A stretch of DNA of 64,000 bases from NCBI RefSeq assembly GCF_012935325.2, contig NZ_JABBYG020000003.1, positions 186,001-250,000 of the forward strand. Reading direction: 5' to 3'. Shown here in pieces: positions 1 through 8,401 of this stretch (position 1 is its first letter; every line of letters starts with the position of its first letter). Under the pieces are notes generated by a model. The model saw only the letters and a list, made by a program, of their open reading frames with translations. It was not told where the DNA came from and ran no database searches. The translations under genes were made by a program, and so were the position numbers. The DNA is from Paenibacillus sp. PL91. Lineage in GTDB: Bacteria; Bacillota; Bacilli; Paenibacillales; Paenibacillaceae.

Positions 1-925
1 GCTCAACGGGAATCGATGCTTCAACCTCTTCCCCTTTGGCAATCTTGATCGCAGTTTGTACAGCCAGCATGCCCATCATATCCGGCTTTTGCGCTACAGT
101 TGCACTTAATTTCCCTGCGAATACTTCCTTCACGGCATCATCAGTCGCATCGAAGCCTACGACTAGAATACCCGTTGCACCTGCTGCTTCAATAGCTTTC
201 AGAGCGCCAAGCGCCATTTCATCATTATGAGCAAAGACCGCTTTGATATCTTTGTTGCCTTGCAAAATGTTTTCCATAACAGTCAAGCCTTTAGCCCGAT
301 CGAAATCGGCAGGCTGCTTAGCCGCGATTTTAATGCCGCTTGATTTGGCGATTTCTTCATTAAAGCCCGCTCCACGCTCGCGTGCTGCGGAAGAGCCCGG
401 AATGCCTTCAAGCTCCACAACATTGCCTGTTCCGCCAAGCTGCTCTGCAATAAACTGCGCAGCAAGCGCGCCGCCCGCTTTGTTGTCGGAAGCGATATGC
501 GTCATTACTTTGCCGCCGTCAGCTGTCCGATCGACTGTAATAACCGGAATGCCTGCTGCATTAGCGGATTCCACAGCAGGAATGATCGCTGCCGAATCAG
601 TAGGATTAATAATGATAACGTCTACCTTTTGTTGAATCAAATCCTCGATTGAGGAAGCTTGCTTAGCGGCATCATCCTGCGCGTCAACTGTAATGAGTTC
701 CGCTTCTCCTGCCGTAGCGGCTGTTTGGGCGCCTTCTTTTAATGTAACGAAAAATGGATTGCTTTGCGTCGATACGGCAAGTCCGATCTTAATGCCTTCT
801 GTTTTCGTATTGGCTTCGCCTTGCTCAGCTTCTTTGTTTCCTGAACCCGGAGCCGTTGTTGAACAGCCTGCAAGCAGCAGCGCCGTAATGATTCCAATGC
901 TTGCTAGTTTCGTCGTCTTTTTCAT
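1..925 (-). CDS. rbsB: Ribose ABC transporter substrate-binding lipoprotein (partial, C-terminus beyond window)
   Basis: Binds ribose outside the membrane and delivers it to the RbsAC permease. The protein starts at ATG 925 with an AAGGTGG ribosome binding site, has a lysine-rich signal peptide, and carries a lipobox ending LLAGC with Cys21 as the likely lipidated residue. A periplasmic-binding-protein type 1 fold follows, including the typical stretches QSNPFF, DAQDDAAKQ, IIINPTDS and VFAHNDEMALGA. About 308 codons are visible and the stop lies off the left edge, so only the extreme C-terminus is missing. It is the last gene of the rbs operon, 36 bp after rbsC. Substrate assignment rests on linkage to rbsK and rbsD. 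Confidence 0.95.
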   Translation of the reverse strand, partial: MKKTTKLASIGIITALLLAGCSTTAPGSGNKEAEQGEANTKTEGIKIGLAVSTQSNPFFVTLKEGAQTAATAGEAELITVDAQDDAAKQASSIEDLIQQKVDVIIINPTDSAAIIPAVESANAAGIPVITVDRTADGGKVMTHIASDNKAGGALAAQFIAEQLGGTGNVVELEGIPGSSAARERGAGFNEEIAKSSGIKIAAKQPADFDRAKGLTVMENILQGNKDIKAVFAHNDEMALGALKAIEAAGATGILVVGFDATDDAVKEVFAGKLSATVAQKPDMMGMLAVQTAIKIAKGEEVEASIPVE

Positions 926-961
926 GTTGCAACCACCTTTTCTTTGTTTAATTTATATGAT

Positions 962-1909
962 TTAGCTATTGGCTTTTTTGCGATCAAGCAATACCGCCAA
1001 CAGAATAACCATCCCTTTAACGACCTGCTGATAAAACGAGGATACGCCCAGCAGGTTTAAGCCATTGTTCAAAACGCCGATAATGAGGGCCCCAACTAGC
1101 GTACCTACGATCCAGCCTTTGCCGCCGGATAAGCTTGTACCGCCCAGCACGACAGCCGCTATGGCGTCGAGCTCATAACCCGTGCCGGCATTTGCCTGCG
1201 CCGAGTTAAGCCGAGACGTAAGAATAATTCCCGCAAGCGCCGACAGCATGCCAGTCAACGTGTACACATAAACCTTAAAGCGTCCGGTTTTAATACCGGA
1301 GAGCAGCGAAGCCTCTTCGTTTCCTCCGATTGCGTAAATGTTTCTGCCAAACGTCGTTTTGCGCAAAATAAAAAACAATACGAAGAAAATAATGATCGTT
1401 ATAATAACCGGAACAGGCACTCCAAAAAAGTAGCCCCCGCCAACTAATGTGAATAAATCGCTTTCGAATCCAGTTATGGGCCTGCCATCCGTATAGACGA
1501 GCGCAAAGCCTCGGTAAATGGTCATCGTCGCCAGCGTTGCGATAAACGGTGCGATTTTTGCTTTCGTAACGAGAATCCCGTTAATCGCGCCCATGGCTCC
1601 GCCGGCAAACAAACCAATAATAATGGCGGTCAATGGGTCCATACCGCCGTTCAGAAGCCCTGCGGTTAACGCTCCTGATAACGCAAGCGTCGCGCCTACT
1701 GATAAATCGATGCCTCCGGTCAATATAACGAAGGTCATACCGAATGCGATCAAAGCATTAATGGAAACTTGACGGAACACGTTCAGTATATTGTTCACGG
1801 TCAAGAAATTTGGACTTGCGATAATTAAAATGACGATAATGATTAGAAGTCCGATGAGCGGACCCAGCTTTTGCAAGGTTGATGAAAGTTGTTTATTGTT
1901 AATGGCCAT
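962..1909 (-). CDS. rbsC: Ribose ABC transporter permease
   Basis: Membrane-spanning permease subunit of the ribose importer, 315 residues with roughly ten hydrophobic segments. It has the sugar-permease features of the BPD_transp_2 family, such as GMTFVILTGGIDLSVGA near residue 65 and AAVVLGGTSLSGGKG in the C-terminal third. I start it at ATG 1909 (MAINNK) because an AGGGGGA site lies just upstream; an in-frame start 24 bp earlier has no such site. The start overlaps the end of rbsA by 11 bp, which suggests translational coupling. It probably works as a dimer with RbsA. Confidence 0.95.
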   Translation of the reverse strand: MAINNKQLSSTLQKLGPLIGLLIIIVILIIASPNFLTVNNILNVFRQVSINALIAFGMTFVILTGGIDLSVGATLALSGALTAGLLNGGMDPLTAIIIGLFAGGAMGAINGILVTKAKIAPFIATLATMTIYRGFALVYTDGRPITGFESDLFTLVGGGYFFGVPVPVIITIIIFFVLFFILRKTTFGRNIYAIGGNEEASLLSGIKTGRFKVYVYTLTGMLSALAGIILTSRLNSAQANAGTGYELDAIAAVVLGGTSLSGGKGWIVGTLVGALIIGVLNNGLNLLGVSSFYQQVVKGMVILLAVLLDRKKANS

Positions 1910-3401
1910 TGCTGCTTCCCCCTGTCGCCGCATGCATAATTGCTTCCTGATTCATTTGCTCTTTGTCCAAAATAGAGGAGATGCGTCCTTCATGAACGAC
2001 AATAACGCGATCGCTTACCCCCAGAACCTCGGGCAAATCCGATGAGACCATAATAATGGTGACGCCTTGCTCGCTAAGCTCGTTCATCATGCTGTAAATT
2101 TCCTTTTTAGCCCCGACGTCTACCCCTCTTGTCGGCTCATCCATAATGAACACTTTTGGCAGCTCGCCTAACCATTTGCCGATAGCAACCTTTTGCTGAT
2201 TGCCGCCGCTTAACGATTTAACAGTTTGCTCGGGATCACGCGTTCTAATATTAAACCGCTTAATCATTTTGTCTGACAGCTCGTTGTCCTTCTTAGCGGA
2301 AATTACGCCTGAGCTCGCAATATGCTTATAATTGGTCAAGGATAGATTTTCCCGGACAGACATGCCGAGCACCAATCCCTGATGCTTACGGTCCTCCGTT
2401 ACGAATACGATCCCCGCTTCGATCGCTCTCGCTGGGCTATTAATTGCAACCTCGCGGCCATCGATGAAGATTTTGCCATGCTTTTTCTTATCGGCTCCAA
2501 ACAGCATGCGTACAATTTCCGTTCGCCCTGCTCCCATCAGCCCCGCTATGCCAACGATTTCTCCTGCCCTCGCGGAGAAGCTGATCCCGCTCAGCTTCCT
2601 GCCGTCGCTCAAATTTTCGACGCGAAGCCGCTCCTCGCCGATTTTGGTGCTGCGCTCCGGATACCTCTCGCCAATCTCCCGGCCAACCATCAACCGAACG
2701 ATATGCTCGACCGTCGTCTCGGCTATCTTCTCCGTCCCGAGAAACGCACCGTCGCGCAAAACCGAAATGCGGTCGCACATTTGGAAAATTTCCTCCATCC
2801 GGTGTGAAATGTAGACAATGCCTACACCCTCGCGTCGCAGCTGCTCCATCATTTTAAACAACGCTTCGATTTCGCGATCCGTCAACGCCGCCGTCGGCTC
2901 ATCCATAATAAGAACCTCGGCTTTTTTAGAAAGCGCCTTCGCAATCTCGATCATTTGCTGCTGTCCGATTGACAACGATTCCGCCGCCGCATCCGGATCA
3001 AGCTCAACGCCAAGCCGCTGCAAATACTCACGCGTTCTGCGCTTCATTTCCTTATCGCGAACGATGCCGGTTTTGCCGTACGTCAGCTGCCTTCCGAGAA
3101 ACATGTTTTCGGAAACGGACAGCTTCGGAATGATGTTCAGCTCCTGATGAATGATCGCAACGCCCATTTCCTCAGCCTGATTCGGGTCCGTGAACATCAC
3201 TTCCTGCCCTTTGACCTTTACCGAGCCGGAATCGGCTTTGTATACACCTGTCAAAATTTTCATCAACGTCGATTTGCCTGCGCCATTCTCGCCCATCAGT
3301 GCGTGAATTTCACCGGGCTTCAGCTGAAATGCGGCGTTCTTCAATACTTGTACGGTAGAAAACGATTTATGAATGCCTGTCATTTCTATTAAGTATTCCA
3401 T
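1899..3401 (-). CDS. rbsA: Ribose ABC transporter ATP-binding protein
   Basis: Energises ribose import. The 500-residue protein contains two ABC ATPase domains in tandem, the normal architecture for RbsA/MglA proteins. The first has Walker A GENGAGKST at residues 37-45 and signature LSIGQQQ. The second has the degenerate P-loop GLMGAGRTE, typical of the family, and signature LSGGNQQ. Start chosen at ATG 3401 behind AAAGGGGTGG; a GTG at 3410 is in frame but lies inside that site. It is third in the operon, 31 bp after rbsD, and overlaps rbsC. Confidence 0.96.
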   Translation of the reverse strand: MEYLIEMTGIHKSFSTVQVLKNAAFQLKPGEIHALMGENGAGKSTLMKILTGVYKADSGSVKVKGQEVMFTDPNQAEEMGVAIIHQELNIIPKLSVSENMFLGRQLTYGKTGIVRDKEMKRRTREYLQRLGVELDPDAAAESLSIGQQQMIEIAKALSKKAEVLIMDEPTAALTDREIEALFKMMEQLRREGVGIVYISHRMEEIFQMCDRISVLRDGAFLGTEKIAETTVEHIVRLMVGREIGERYPERSTKIGEERLRVENLSDGRKLSGISFSARAGEIVGIAGLMGAGRTEIVRMLFGADKKKHGKIFIDGREVAINSPARAIEAGIVFVTEDRKHQGLVLGMSVRENLSLTNYKHIASSGVISAKKDNELSDKMIKRFNIRTRDPEQTVKSLSGGNQQKVAIGKWLGELPKVFIMDEPTRGVDVGAKKEIYSMMNELSEQGVTIIMVSSDLPEVLGVSDRVIVVHEGRISSILDKEQMNQEAIMHAATGGSSNGH

Positions 3402-3432
3402 GTATGCCACCCCTTTTGCTGAACAGCAGCCT

Positions 3433-3831
3433 TTATTTGAAAAACACGCCCGATTGCAAAATGATGTTCGCGTACGGCGTTGCCTCGCCCGTACGAATAA
3501 CCGCTTTCGCTTGCAAGGTTAGTTCTTTAAACGCTTCATGCGTTACATGCTTGATCGGAACGCCGTTCAGCAGCGTTCTTGTCCGGCCATGGACCGGAAT
3601 ATTGTGCTCCGTCATTTCAGCGGCAATAACGGCTGACTCAACCACCATATCGGCCAGCACCGCTTCCAATGTATCTAGAAAGGAAGGTAGCCCTGGCTTT
3701 ACAGCCAGATCGATCCGCTTTACCGAGTCTGGAATAGGCAGCCCGCAATCGCCAATTACGATGTAGTCGGTATGGCCCATTCGTGCAATAACTGCTGCAA
3801 TATCACTATTTAATATGCCGTTTTTTCTCAT
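3433..3831 (-). CDS. rbsD: D-ribose pyranase
   Basis: Interconverts beta-pyranose and beta-furanose ribose so that imported sugar can be phosphorylated by RbsK. It is 132 residues, normal for the family, and begins MRKNGILNSDIA with the catalytic His20 in GHTD. The C-terminal RTGEATPYANIIL segment is the conserved decamer-forming region. ATG 3831 is preceded by AGAGGA; a TTG two codons earlier is in frame but worse placed. It lies between rbsK and rbsA. Confidence 0.95.
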   Translation of the reverse strand: MRKNGILNSDIAAVIARMGHTDYIVIGDCGLPIPDSVKRIDLAVKPGLPSFLDTLEAVLADMVVESAVIAAEMTEHNIPVHGRTRTLLNGVPIKHVTHEAFKELTLQAKAVIRTGEATPYANIILQSGVFFK

Positions 3832-3856
3832 CTGCAAGTCCTCTCGAAGTTAAATA

Positions 3857-4771
3857 TTAAACCTTCGTTTCCATAAACCGCTCAACATCAGCCCTTAAAG
3901 GCATTCCGCTTTGAGCGCCAAGCTTGGTAACCGACAGCGCACTTGCAGCGACCGCAAATTTTACCGCCTCGTCTAACGCCGAGCCCTCGCTCAGCTTAAC
4001 GGCTAATGCACCGTTAAAGGTATCGCCCGCGCCGGTCGTATCGACCGCCTCTACCTTTTTGCCAGGCTCATGCTTAATCTCGCCATCCAGATTTTTATAA
4101 AAGGCGCCCTTGCTGCCGTTAGTCATCACGATGCGCTGTGGATACTGCTCGATCAGCTGCTCGAACGTTTGATCCTGCTTGTCGCCGAGTCCTAACAAAA
4201 TAGCTAGCTCATATTCATTTGGCGTCATGATATAAACTTGATCCAGCAGCTCCCGAGGCAGCTTGACCGCCGGAGCAGGATTTAAAATAACCGGAATGTC
4301 CAGTTCATTCGCCAGCTTAATGGCCGCTTGTACGGTAGCGAATGGAATTTCCTGCTGGAGCAGAACCATATCTGAATTCGCAATCATTTCCTTTAAGGAC
4401 AAAATATCTTCCGGAAGCAAGCAATGGTTGGCCCCTGGAATTACAATGATGCGGTTATCGTTGTCGCATACGGTAATCGTCGCGATGCCGGTCGATTGAT
4501 AAGGAACCGTTTTCACATATGACGTAACGACGCCTTCCTTATCCAATGCCGCGAGCAGCTGCTTTGCAAAATGGTCCTCGCCTACGCAGCCAATCATCGT
4601 CACCTGAGCGCCAAGGCGTGCGCATGCTACCGCTTGATTCGCTCCTTTTCCTCCTGTAAAGCTAGAGAAAACGCTGCCAAAAATCGTCTCGCCTTGATTT
4701 GGCATGATATCTGTTTCGGTAACCATATCTATATTCATGCTTCCTATAACCGTAATTTTTGGCTTTTTCAT
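3857..4771 (-). CDS. rbsK: Ribokinase
   Basis: ATP-dependent kinase of the PfkB family that makes D-ribose 5-phosphate in the cytoplasm. The 304-residue protein shows the N-terminal PfkB motif GGKGANQA near residues 40-47 and the C-terminal motif DTTGAGDTFNGAL near residue 245, where the Asp of GAGD is the catalytic base. It is the first gene of the operon, with AGAGGTG before ATG 4771. In Bacillus subtilis rbsR precedes rbsK. Here no regulator gene is adjacent, although an operator-like palindrome is present upstream. Confidence 0.95.
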   Translation of the reverse strand: MKKPKITVIGSMNIDMVTETDIMPNQGETIFGSVFSSFTGGKGANQAVACARLGAQVTMIGCVGEDHFAKQLLAALDKEGVVTSYVKTVPYQSTGIATITVCDNDNRIIVIPGANHCLLPEDILSLKEMIANSDMVLLQQEIPFATVQAAIKLANELDIPVILNPAPAVKLPRELLDQVYIMTPNEYELAILLGLGDKQDQTFEQLIEQYPQRIVMTNGSKGAFYKNLDGEIKHEPGKKVEAVDTTGAGDTFNGALAVKLSEGSALDEAVKFAVAASALSVTKLGAQSGMPLRADVERFMETKV

Positions 4772-4810
4772 TTTTACACCTCTTTATCCTGTTCGGTTGT
4801 CATTCTCATG

Positions 4811-4828
4811 TGTGTAATCGGTTACACA
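4811..4828. promoter_or_regulatory. LacI-family operator / cre-like palindrome of the rbs operon
   Basis: TGTGTAATCGGTTACACA is a palindrome with a central CG and two mismatched positions. Its core, 4813-4826, fits the catabolite-responsive-element consensus TGWNANCGNTNWCA at every constrained position. It begins about 12 bp downstream of the -10 box, so a bound protein would block initiation or elongation. It could serve CcpA, RbsR or both; sequence alone does not decide. Confidence 0.8.
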
Positions 4829-4839
4829 TTGTTTTTTTC

Positions 4840-4868
4840 ATTTTAAGGCTCGGTTTTGAGATTGTCAA
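4840..4868 (-). promoter_or_regulatory. Sigma-A promoter of the rbs operon
   Basis: On the minus strand, TTGACA (4863-4868), a 17-bp spacer and TAAAAT (4840-4845) lie about 70 bp before rbsK. The operator follows immediately, consistent with a repressible promoter. Confidence 0.75.
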
Positions 4869-4898
4869 TAGCCAAAATAAAAGCACCTAAAGAACCAT

Positions 4899-4929
4899 AA
4901 AAAATCCGCTCCTAGGAAATTAGAAGCGG
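4899..4929 (-). terminator. Rho-independent terminator of the deacetylase gene
   Basis: On the minus strand the arms CCGCT and AGCGG, extended by CTA/TAG with a G-T pair, are followed by ATTTTTT. It lies 17 bp after the stop codon of the polysaccharide deacetylase gene. Confidence 0.75.
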
Positions 4930-4945
4930 TTCTGCCGGCTCGATT

Positions 4946-5683
4946 CTATTTATTTATCGGAATGCTCGTCATGCCTCTCATGAGCTCCGTTACGGTAACG
5001 AATTCAAAGCCCCTATGATCAAGCTCACGCAATATCGTCTCCAACGCTCTAACGGTTTGCGTCGAACCGGGGATATAATCATGCAAAAGAACAATATCTC
5101 CATTCCGAGCATTGTCTAACACTTTATTGACGATCCGATTCACGCCAGGGCTCTTCCAATCATTCGTATCCTGATGCCAAGACCACATAATGGTCGTATA
5201 GCCAAGCGTTTTGGCAATTTGAATCGAATGCTCATTGTAGTAGCCGCCTGGCGGACGGAATAATAAAGGTTTTTTGCCCGTTAACGTTTCCAATGCCTTC
5301 TCGGTTTTGACAATTTCGTCCCGAATCGTCTCATCGCTTATTGAGCGCATGAAATAAACATGATTAAACGTATGATTAGCTACCTCATGCCCTTCGGCGA
5401 TTTCACGTTTAATCGTTTCCGGGTAACGCTCCACCTTGTTGCCAAGCACAAAAAAAGTTGCTTTAGCGTCGTACTTTTTAAGCAAATCAAGAATTTTATC
5501 GGTCGTATCCGGATATGGGCCATCGTCGAAGGTTAAGGCGATTTTCTTGTCTTCCGTCGGAACCTCCCATACGATTTCTCCCCTTTTTTCATAAAAATAA
5601 CGGTCCTTTTTCTCGGGGACTGTGAAGCCAAGCATAAAAACGGTTACGAACAGCAATAACAGGCTGCGCTTGCGGTTTAACAA
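4946..5683 (-). CDS. Polysaccharide deacetylase (NodB domain), membrane-anchored or secreted
   Basis: Likely removes acetyl groups from a cell-wall or extracellular polysaccharide. The 245-residue protein has an N-terminal hydrophobic signal or anchor segment (about residues 7-20) and then a NodB domain. That domain has ALTFDD (metal and catalytic aspartates at 53-54), HTFNH (metal histidines at 104 and 108), RPPGG and the late LLHD motif. The start is a TTG at 5683, preceded by AGGAGGA at ideal distance; an in-frame TTG 21 bp earlier overlaps the ribosome binding site. It resembles the PdaA/PdaB group, but peptidoglycan versus chitin-like substrate cannot be told. Confidence 0.88.
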   Translation of the reverse strand: MLNRKRSLLLLFVTVFMLGFTVPEKKDRYFYEKRGEIVWEVPTEDKKIALTFDDGPYPDTTDKILDLLKKYDAKATFFVLGNKVERYPETIKREIAEGHEVANHTFNHVYFMRSISDETIRDEIVKTEKALETLTGKKPLLFRPPGGYYNEHSIQIAKTLGYTTIMWSWHQDTNDWKSPGVNRIVNKVLDNARNGDIVLLHDYIPGSTQTVRALETILRELDHRGFEFVTVTELMRGMTSIPINK

Positions 5684-5727
5684 CGGTATTCCTCCTAGCG
5701 GCAAATCAATATGTAACGCAGAAAATA

Positions 5728-5759
5728 TAATTCCGGCAGCACCTATGAGGCACTGCCGG
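5728..5759 (-). terminator. Terminator of the sporulation lipoprotein gene
   Basis: An 11-bp stem (CCGGCAG/CTGCCGG extended by G-T and C-G pairs) with a 5-nt loop is followed on the minus strand by AATTATATTTTC. It lies just after the stop codon at 5768. Confidence 0.7.
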
Positions 5760-5767
5760 CTGGCCGA

Positions 5768-6319
5768 TTAGCGGAGCGGCGCCGTTACCGCATTGCTGAT
5801 ATCTCGGATCATGGTAGAAACGTCGTTTGCCAACGTTTTTATAGGATGCCCATTTGTTAAATTAACGTTCATTGACTTTATTTTTTGATGCATGTTCTGA
5901 TCGGAGGTGACATGAATGTTGTATGCTGGGTATTGCCCTTTTAGTGCGGCATAAACCTGTTTTTCAATGATCGCTTTCTTGCCGGTGTTATCGACATCGA
6001 TACCTACGATTGCGTCCTTATTATTCACGATAACTGTAGCCTCTTCTACTCCGTTAACCATCTCAGCACGATTCTCCAATTGGCCAGCCCCTTTTAACGG
6101 ATCTGGATCTGTGCTGAGCATTCGATTATCCATTGCATTTATTTTGCGATCGGTCGTTTTCATGCCATTAGGAACAATTCGATCTCCCACGCGATTCAAA
6201 TCATTTTTGACTCTCATCGTGTCTTCCTTTACGGTTCCGTTTTGACCGCATGCTGCTATCGAGAATCCCAATGCAAGCACCATAATGGATGTAAATATGG
6301 GTTTGAACTGTTTTTTCAC
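5768..6319 (-). CDS. YhcN/YlaJ-family sporulation lipoprotein
   Basis: A 183-residue lipoprotein started at GTG 6319 behind AGGAGGTG. The signal peptide ends in the lipobox SIAAC with Cys24. The mature part contains the family-type stretch AEMVNGVEEATVIVNNKDAIVGIDV and an NIHVTSD strand. YhcN- and YlaJ-type proteins are known as spore-coat or forespore-membrane lipoproteins linked to germination; the biochemical role is unknown. The gene stands alone between terminators. Family assignment is from memory of these motifs, so moderately sure. Confidence 0.78.
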   Translation of the reverse strand: MKKQFKPIFTSIMVLALGFSIAACGQNGTVKEDTMRVKNDLNRVGDRIVPNGMKTTDRKINAMDNRMLSTDPDPLKGAGQLENRAEMVNGVEEATVIVNNKDAIVGIDVDNTGKKAIIEKQVYAALKGQYPAYNIHVTSDQNMHQKIKSMNVNLTNGHPIKTLANDVSTMIRDISNAVTAPLR

Positions 6320-6432
6320 GCATGACACCTCCTGTTTGATGATTATAAGGTGTACTATACGCGTGCAATCATACATGGAAAAATCAATTTGTGAATGCGG
6401 CGGCATCCTTTCGCTTTATTATTCGGCGCAAA

Positions 6433-6479
6433 CAAAAAAACAATGAACCGCATGCTGCACAGGCGGATCATTGTTTTTT
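6433..6479. terminator. Bidirectional terminator after the transglutaminase operon
   Basis: Arms ACAATGA and TCATTGT plus an inner CCGC/GCGG pairing form a stem at 6440-6474, flanked by A runs on one side and T runs on the other. It ends the minus-strand operon 8402-9859, 7388-8389 and 6501-7391. Confidence 0.8.
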
Positions 6480-6500
6480 ATATCGCTGCTTATTCATCTA

Positions 6501-7391
6501 TTAATCCTCAACATTTCTTACATCGACTGAAACATGCAGCACCTGCTCGCCTGTCCCTCTGTAAACGCCTTTAACCGGAACGATATCCTTGTAGTCGCGG
6601 CCATGGCCCAGCTTTACATATCGCTCGCCAACAGGATCCACGTTCGTCGGGTCAAAGCTGCACCAGCCAAGACCGGGAACGAAGGCTTCAACCCAAGCAT
6701 GCGAGGCCTGCTCGAAATCCGCGCTGCCTCCCTGCAAATCTCCAACAAAGTGATAGCCGCTCACATATCTGGCTGGAATGCCGAATGCTCTGCAGCTTGC
6801 AATCATCAAGTGCGCAAAATCCTGACAAACGCCGCGTTTACTTAAGAACATATCCGAGGTTCTCGTTTTAACGTCAGTCGCTTCAGGATCATAAATGAAC
6901 TCCGTGCGTATCTTGGTCGACAATGCGCTCAGCCAGTCCAGCACGCTAGCTTGACCACTCTCATTTGAATCCGGAATTTCGGCAGCAAAATGCTCTACTT
7001 CGCTCGTTATGGCTGTATATTCCGATGCCAGCAAAAACTCCGTAAAACGATTTGCTGCGTCCTCTGTCCTCAGCCAGCTCCACGCCTGCTCCGGCGGACG
7101 CCTGCTTAAGTATTGCGCACGCTCCTCAGAGGATGGTGCCTGCTTCGTTACGACAGTCATGGAGGTGCGTATCGTAAGCCGCTTATGTGGTCCGTTTACC
7201 GAGAAAGCATGCACCCGATTGCCAAAGTAATCCTCATAGGTGAATAATGATGCGTTTGGTTCAATGGAGATCGCTTGCTGGTAGCAGGATTGTCGCTCAT
7301 TCGTGCTCGGAGTCAGCCGAATTTCATTGACACTGTCCGTAACGGCCTCCGCGTACTCGTACCTCGTGACATGTGAAATACTCAGCTTCAT
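6501..7391 (-). CDS. Transglutaminase-like cysteine protease family protein
   Basis: A 296-residue protein with the bacterial transglutaminase N-terminal beta-domain (KLSISHVTRYEY) and a transglutaminase core. The catalytic triad is visible: Cys189 in RGVCQDFAH, His231 in SHAWVEAF and Asp247 in FDPTN. Homologues of this type are predicted peptidases or amide-forming enzymes. Its start overlaps the stop of the alpha-E gene by 4 bp (ATGA), and it is the last gene of an operon with an ATP-grasp protein. That linkage is a recurrent one, proposed to make or remodel a peptide-like product. Substrate unknown. Confidence 0.88.
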   Translation of the reverse strand: MKLSISHVTRYEYAEAVTDSVNEIRLTPSTNERQSCYQQAISIEPNASLFTYEDYFGNRVHAFSVNGPHKRLTIRTSMTVVTKQAPSSEERAQYLSRRPPEQAWSWLRTEDAANRFTEFLLASEYTAITSEVEHFAAEIPDSNESGQASVLDWLSALSTKIRTEFIYDPEATDVKTRTSDMFLSKRGVCQDFAHLMIASCRAFGIPARYVSGYHFVGDLQGGSADFEQASHAWVEAFVPGLGWCSFDPTNVDPVGERYVKLGHGRDYKDIVPVKGVYRGTGEQVLHVSVDVRNVED

Positions 7392-8389
7392 GCGCTTGCC
7401 TCCCCCATGCGAAAAAAGGTTTTAGCGAACGCCATCCCAAGCTGCTGGCATGCGTCCAGCAAATGAGCAACGATCGTCCCGTTCCGATCTATGACCATAT
7501 CCTCCCGCTCCAAGCATGCCAAATCCGCCTTTACTTTTCCCACTTGGCGAATGACGCGCTCATGGGCTGTCCGCAGCTGCTTATCCTGCAGCTCGATATG
7601 CCGCATATGGTCATCAAGGGTATGAAGCGCAAAATGAAGGGAACGCGGGAAAACGCTATTAAGCACAACAAATTCAACGATTGATTCGACAGAGATTCCG
7701 TCCGCATAGTATCGGCGGAATGCTTGATAGCCGCTAACAGAGCGCAGTACAGCCTGCAAATAGGGATAAGCGCTCGCGCTGTTCCAGCCCTCGCCTGTTG
7801 CCGCATTGCCTACCGCTTTTATGATGCGCAGCGTATTTTCCGAGCGCTCCAGGTACCTGCCGCATTCAATGAAATGCCATTCATTCTCCCTCGGCATGAC
7901 GGATTGGCTGACGCCTTGAAACAGCGCCGTCCATTCCTTAATGCGACCGAAAAACAGATGCGGTGACTCGCGCAGCAAATCATCCGGCTGCTTCTCCCGC
8001 AGCCACAAATAGAACGCGTTTGTCACATCCCACATTTCGCTCGGCACCTTCTCGCGCAGCGTTCGCAGGTTGCCGCGAGCGTGGCTGACGCAGGAGACCA
8101 ACGAATTTGAATTATCGCGATCAAGCGTCGTGTAGAAAAGCACATCGCGTTCATTGTAGCTGCCATACTGCTGGTCATACGCTTCACGGCTGCCTAGCGC
8201 ATCGACGATTCTTGCCCATTTTGAGTATGCCTCAATCAATTCGCCCTCTGGATTGCCTTCGTCGCCGCTCCATTCCTCATCAACCTGAAGATGATAATGC
8301 ACATCGATCAGCCTGGCATGATTCTCTGCACGCTCCATGTAACGACCAATCCAAAATAATGCCTCAGCATTCCGGTTCAGCACCCGCAT
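7388..8389 (-). CDS. Alpha-E domain protein
   Basis: A 333-residue all-helical protein starting MRVLNRNAEALFWIGRYMERAENHARL, the characteristic N-terminus of the Alpha-E (DUF403) family, with a repeated YLERSENTLRI segment near residue 180. No catalytic role is established. The family nearly always sits next to circularly permuted ATP-grasp and transglutaminase-like genes and is presumed to be their partner. It is the middle gene of the operon, 12 bp after the ATP-grasp gene and overlapping the transglutaminase start. Confidence 0.88.
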   Translation of the reverse strand: MRVLNRNAEALFWIGRYMERAENHARLIDVHYHLQVDEEWSGDEGNPEGELIEAYSKWARIVDALGSREAYDQQYGSYNERDVLFYTTLDRDNSNSLVSCVSHARGNLRTLREKVPSEMWDVTNAFYLWLREKQPDDLLRESPHLFFGRIKEWTALFQGVSQSVMPRENEWHFIECGRYLERSENTLRIIKAVGNAATGEGWNSASAYPYLQAVLRSVSGYQAFRRYYADGISVESIVEFVVLNSVFPRSLHFALHTLDDHMRHIELQDKQLRTAHERVIRQVGKVKADLACLEREDMVIDRNGTIVAHLLDACQQLGMAFAKTFFRMGEASA

Positions 8390-8401
8390 TCCTCCATATC
8401 A

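Noticed and set aside
243..635. 130-codon plus-strand frame opposite rbsB
   Set aside because: Antisense shadow of the clear rbsB frame.
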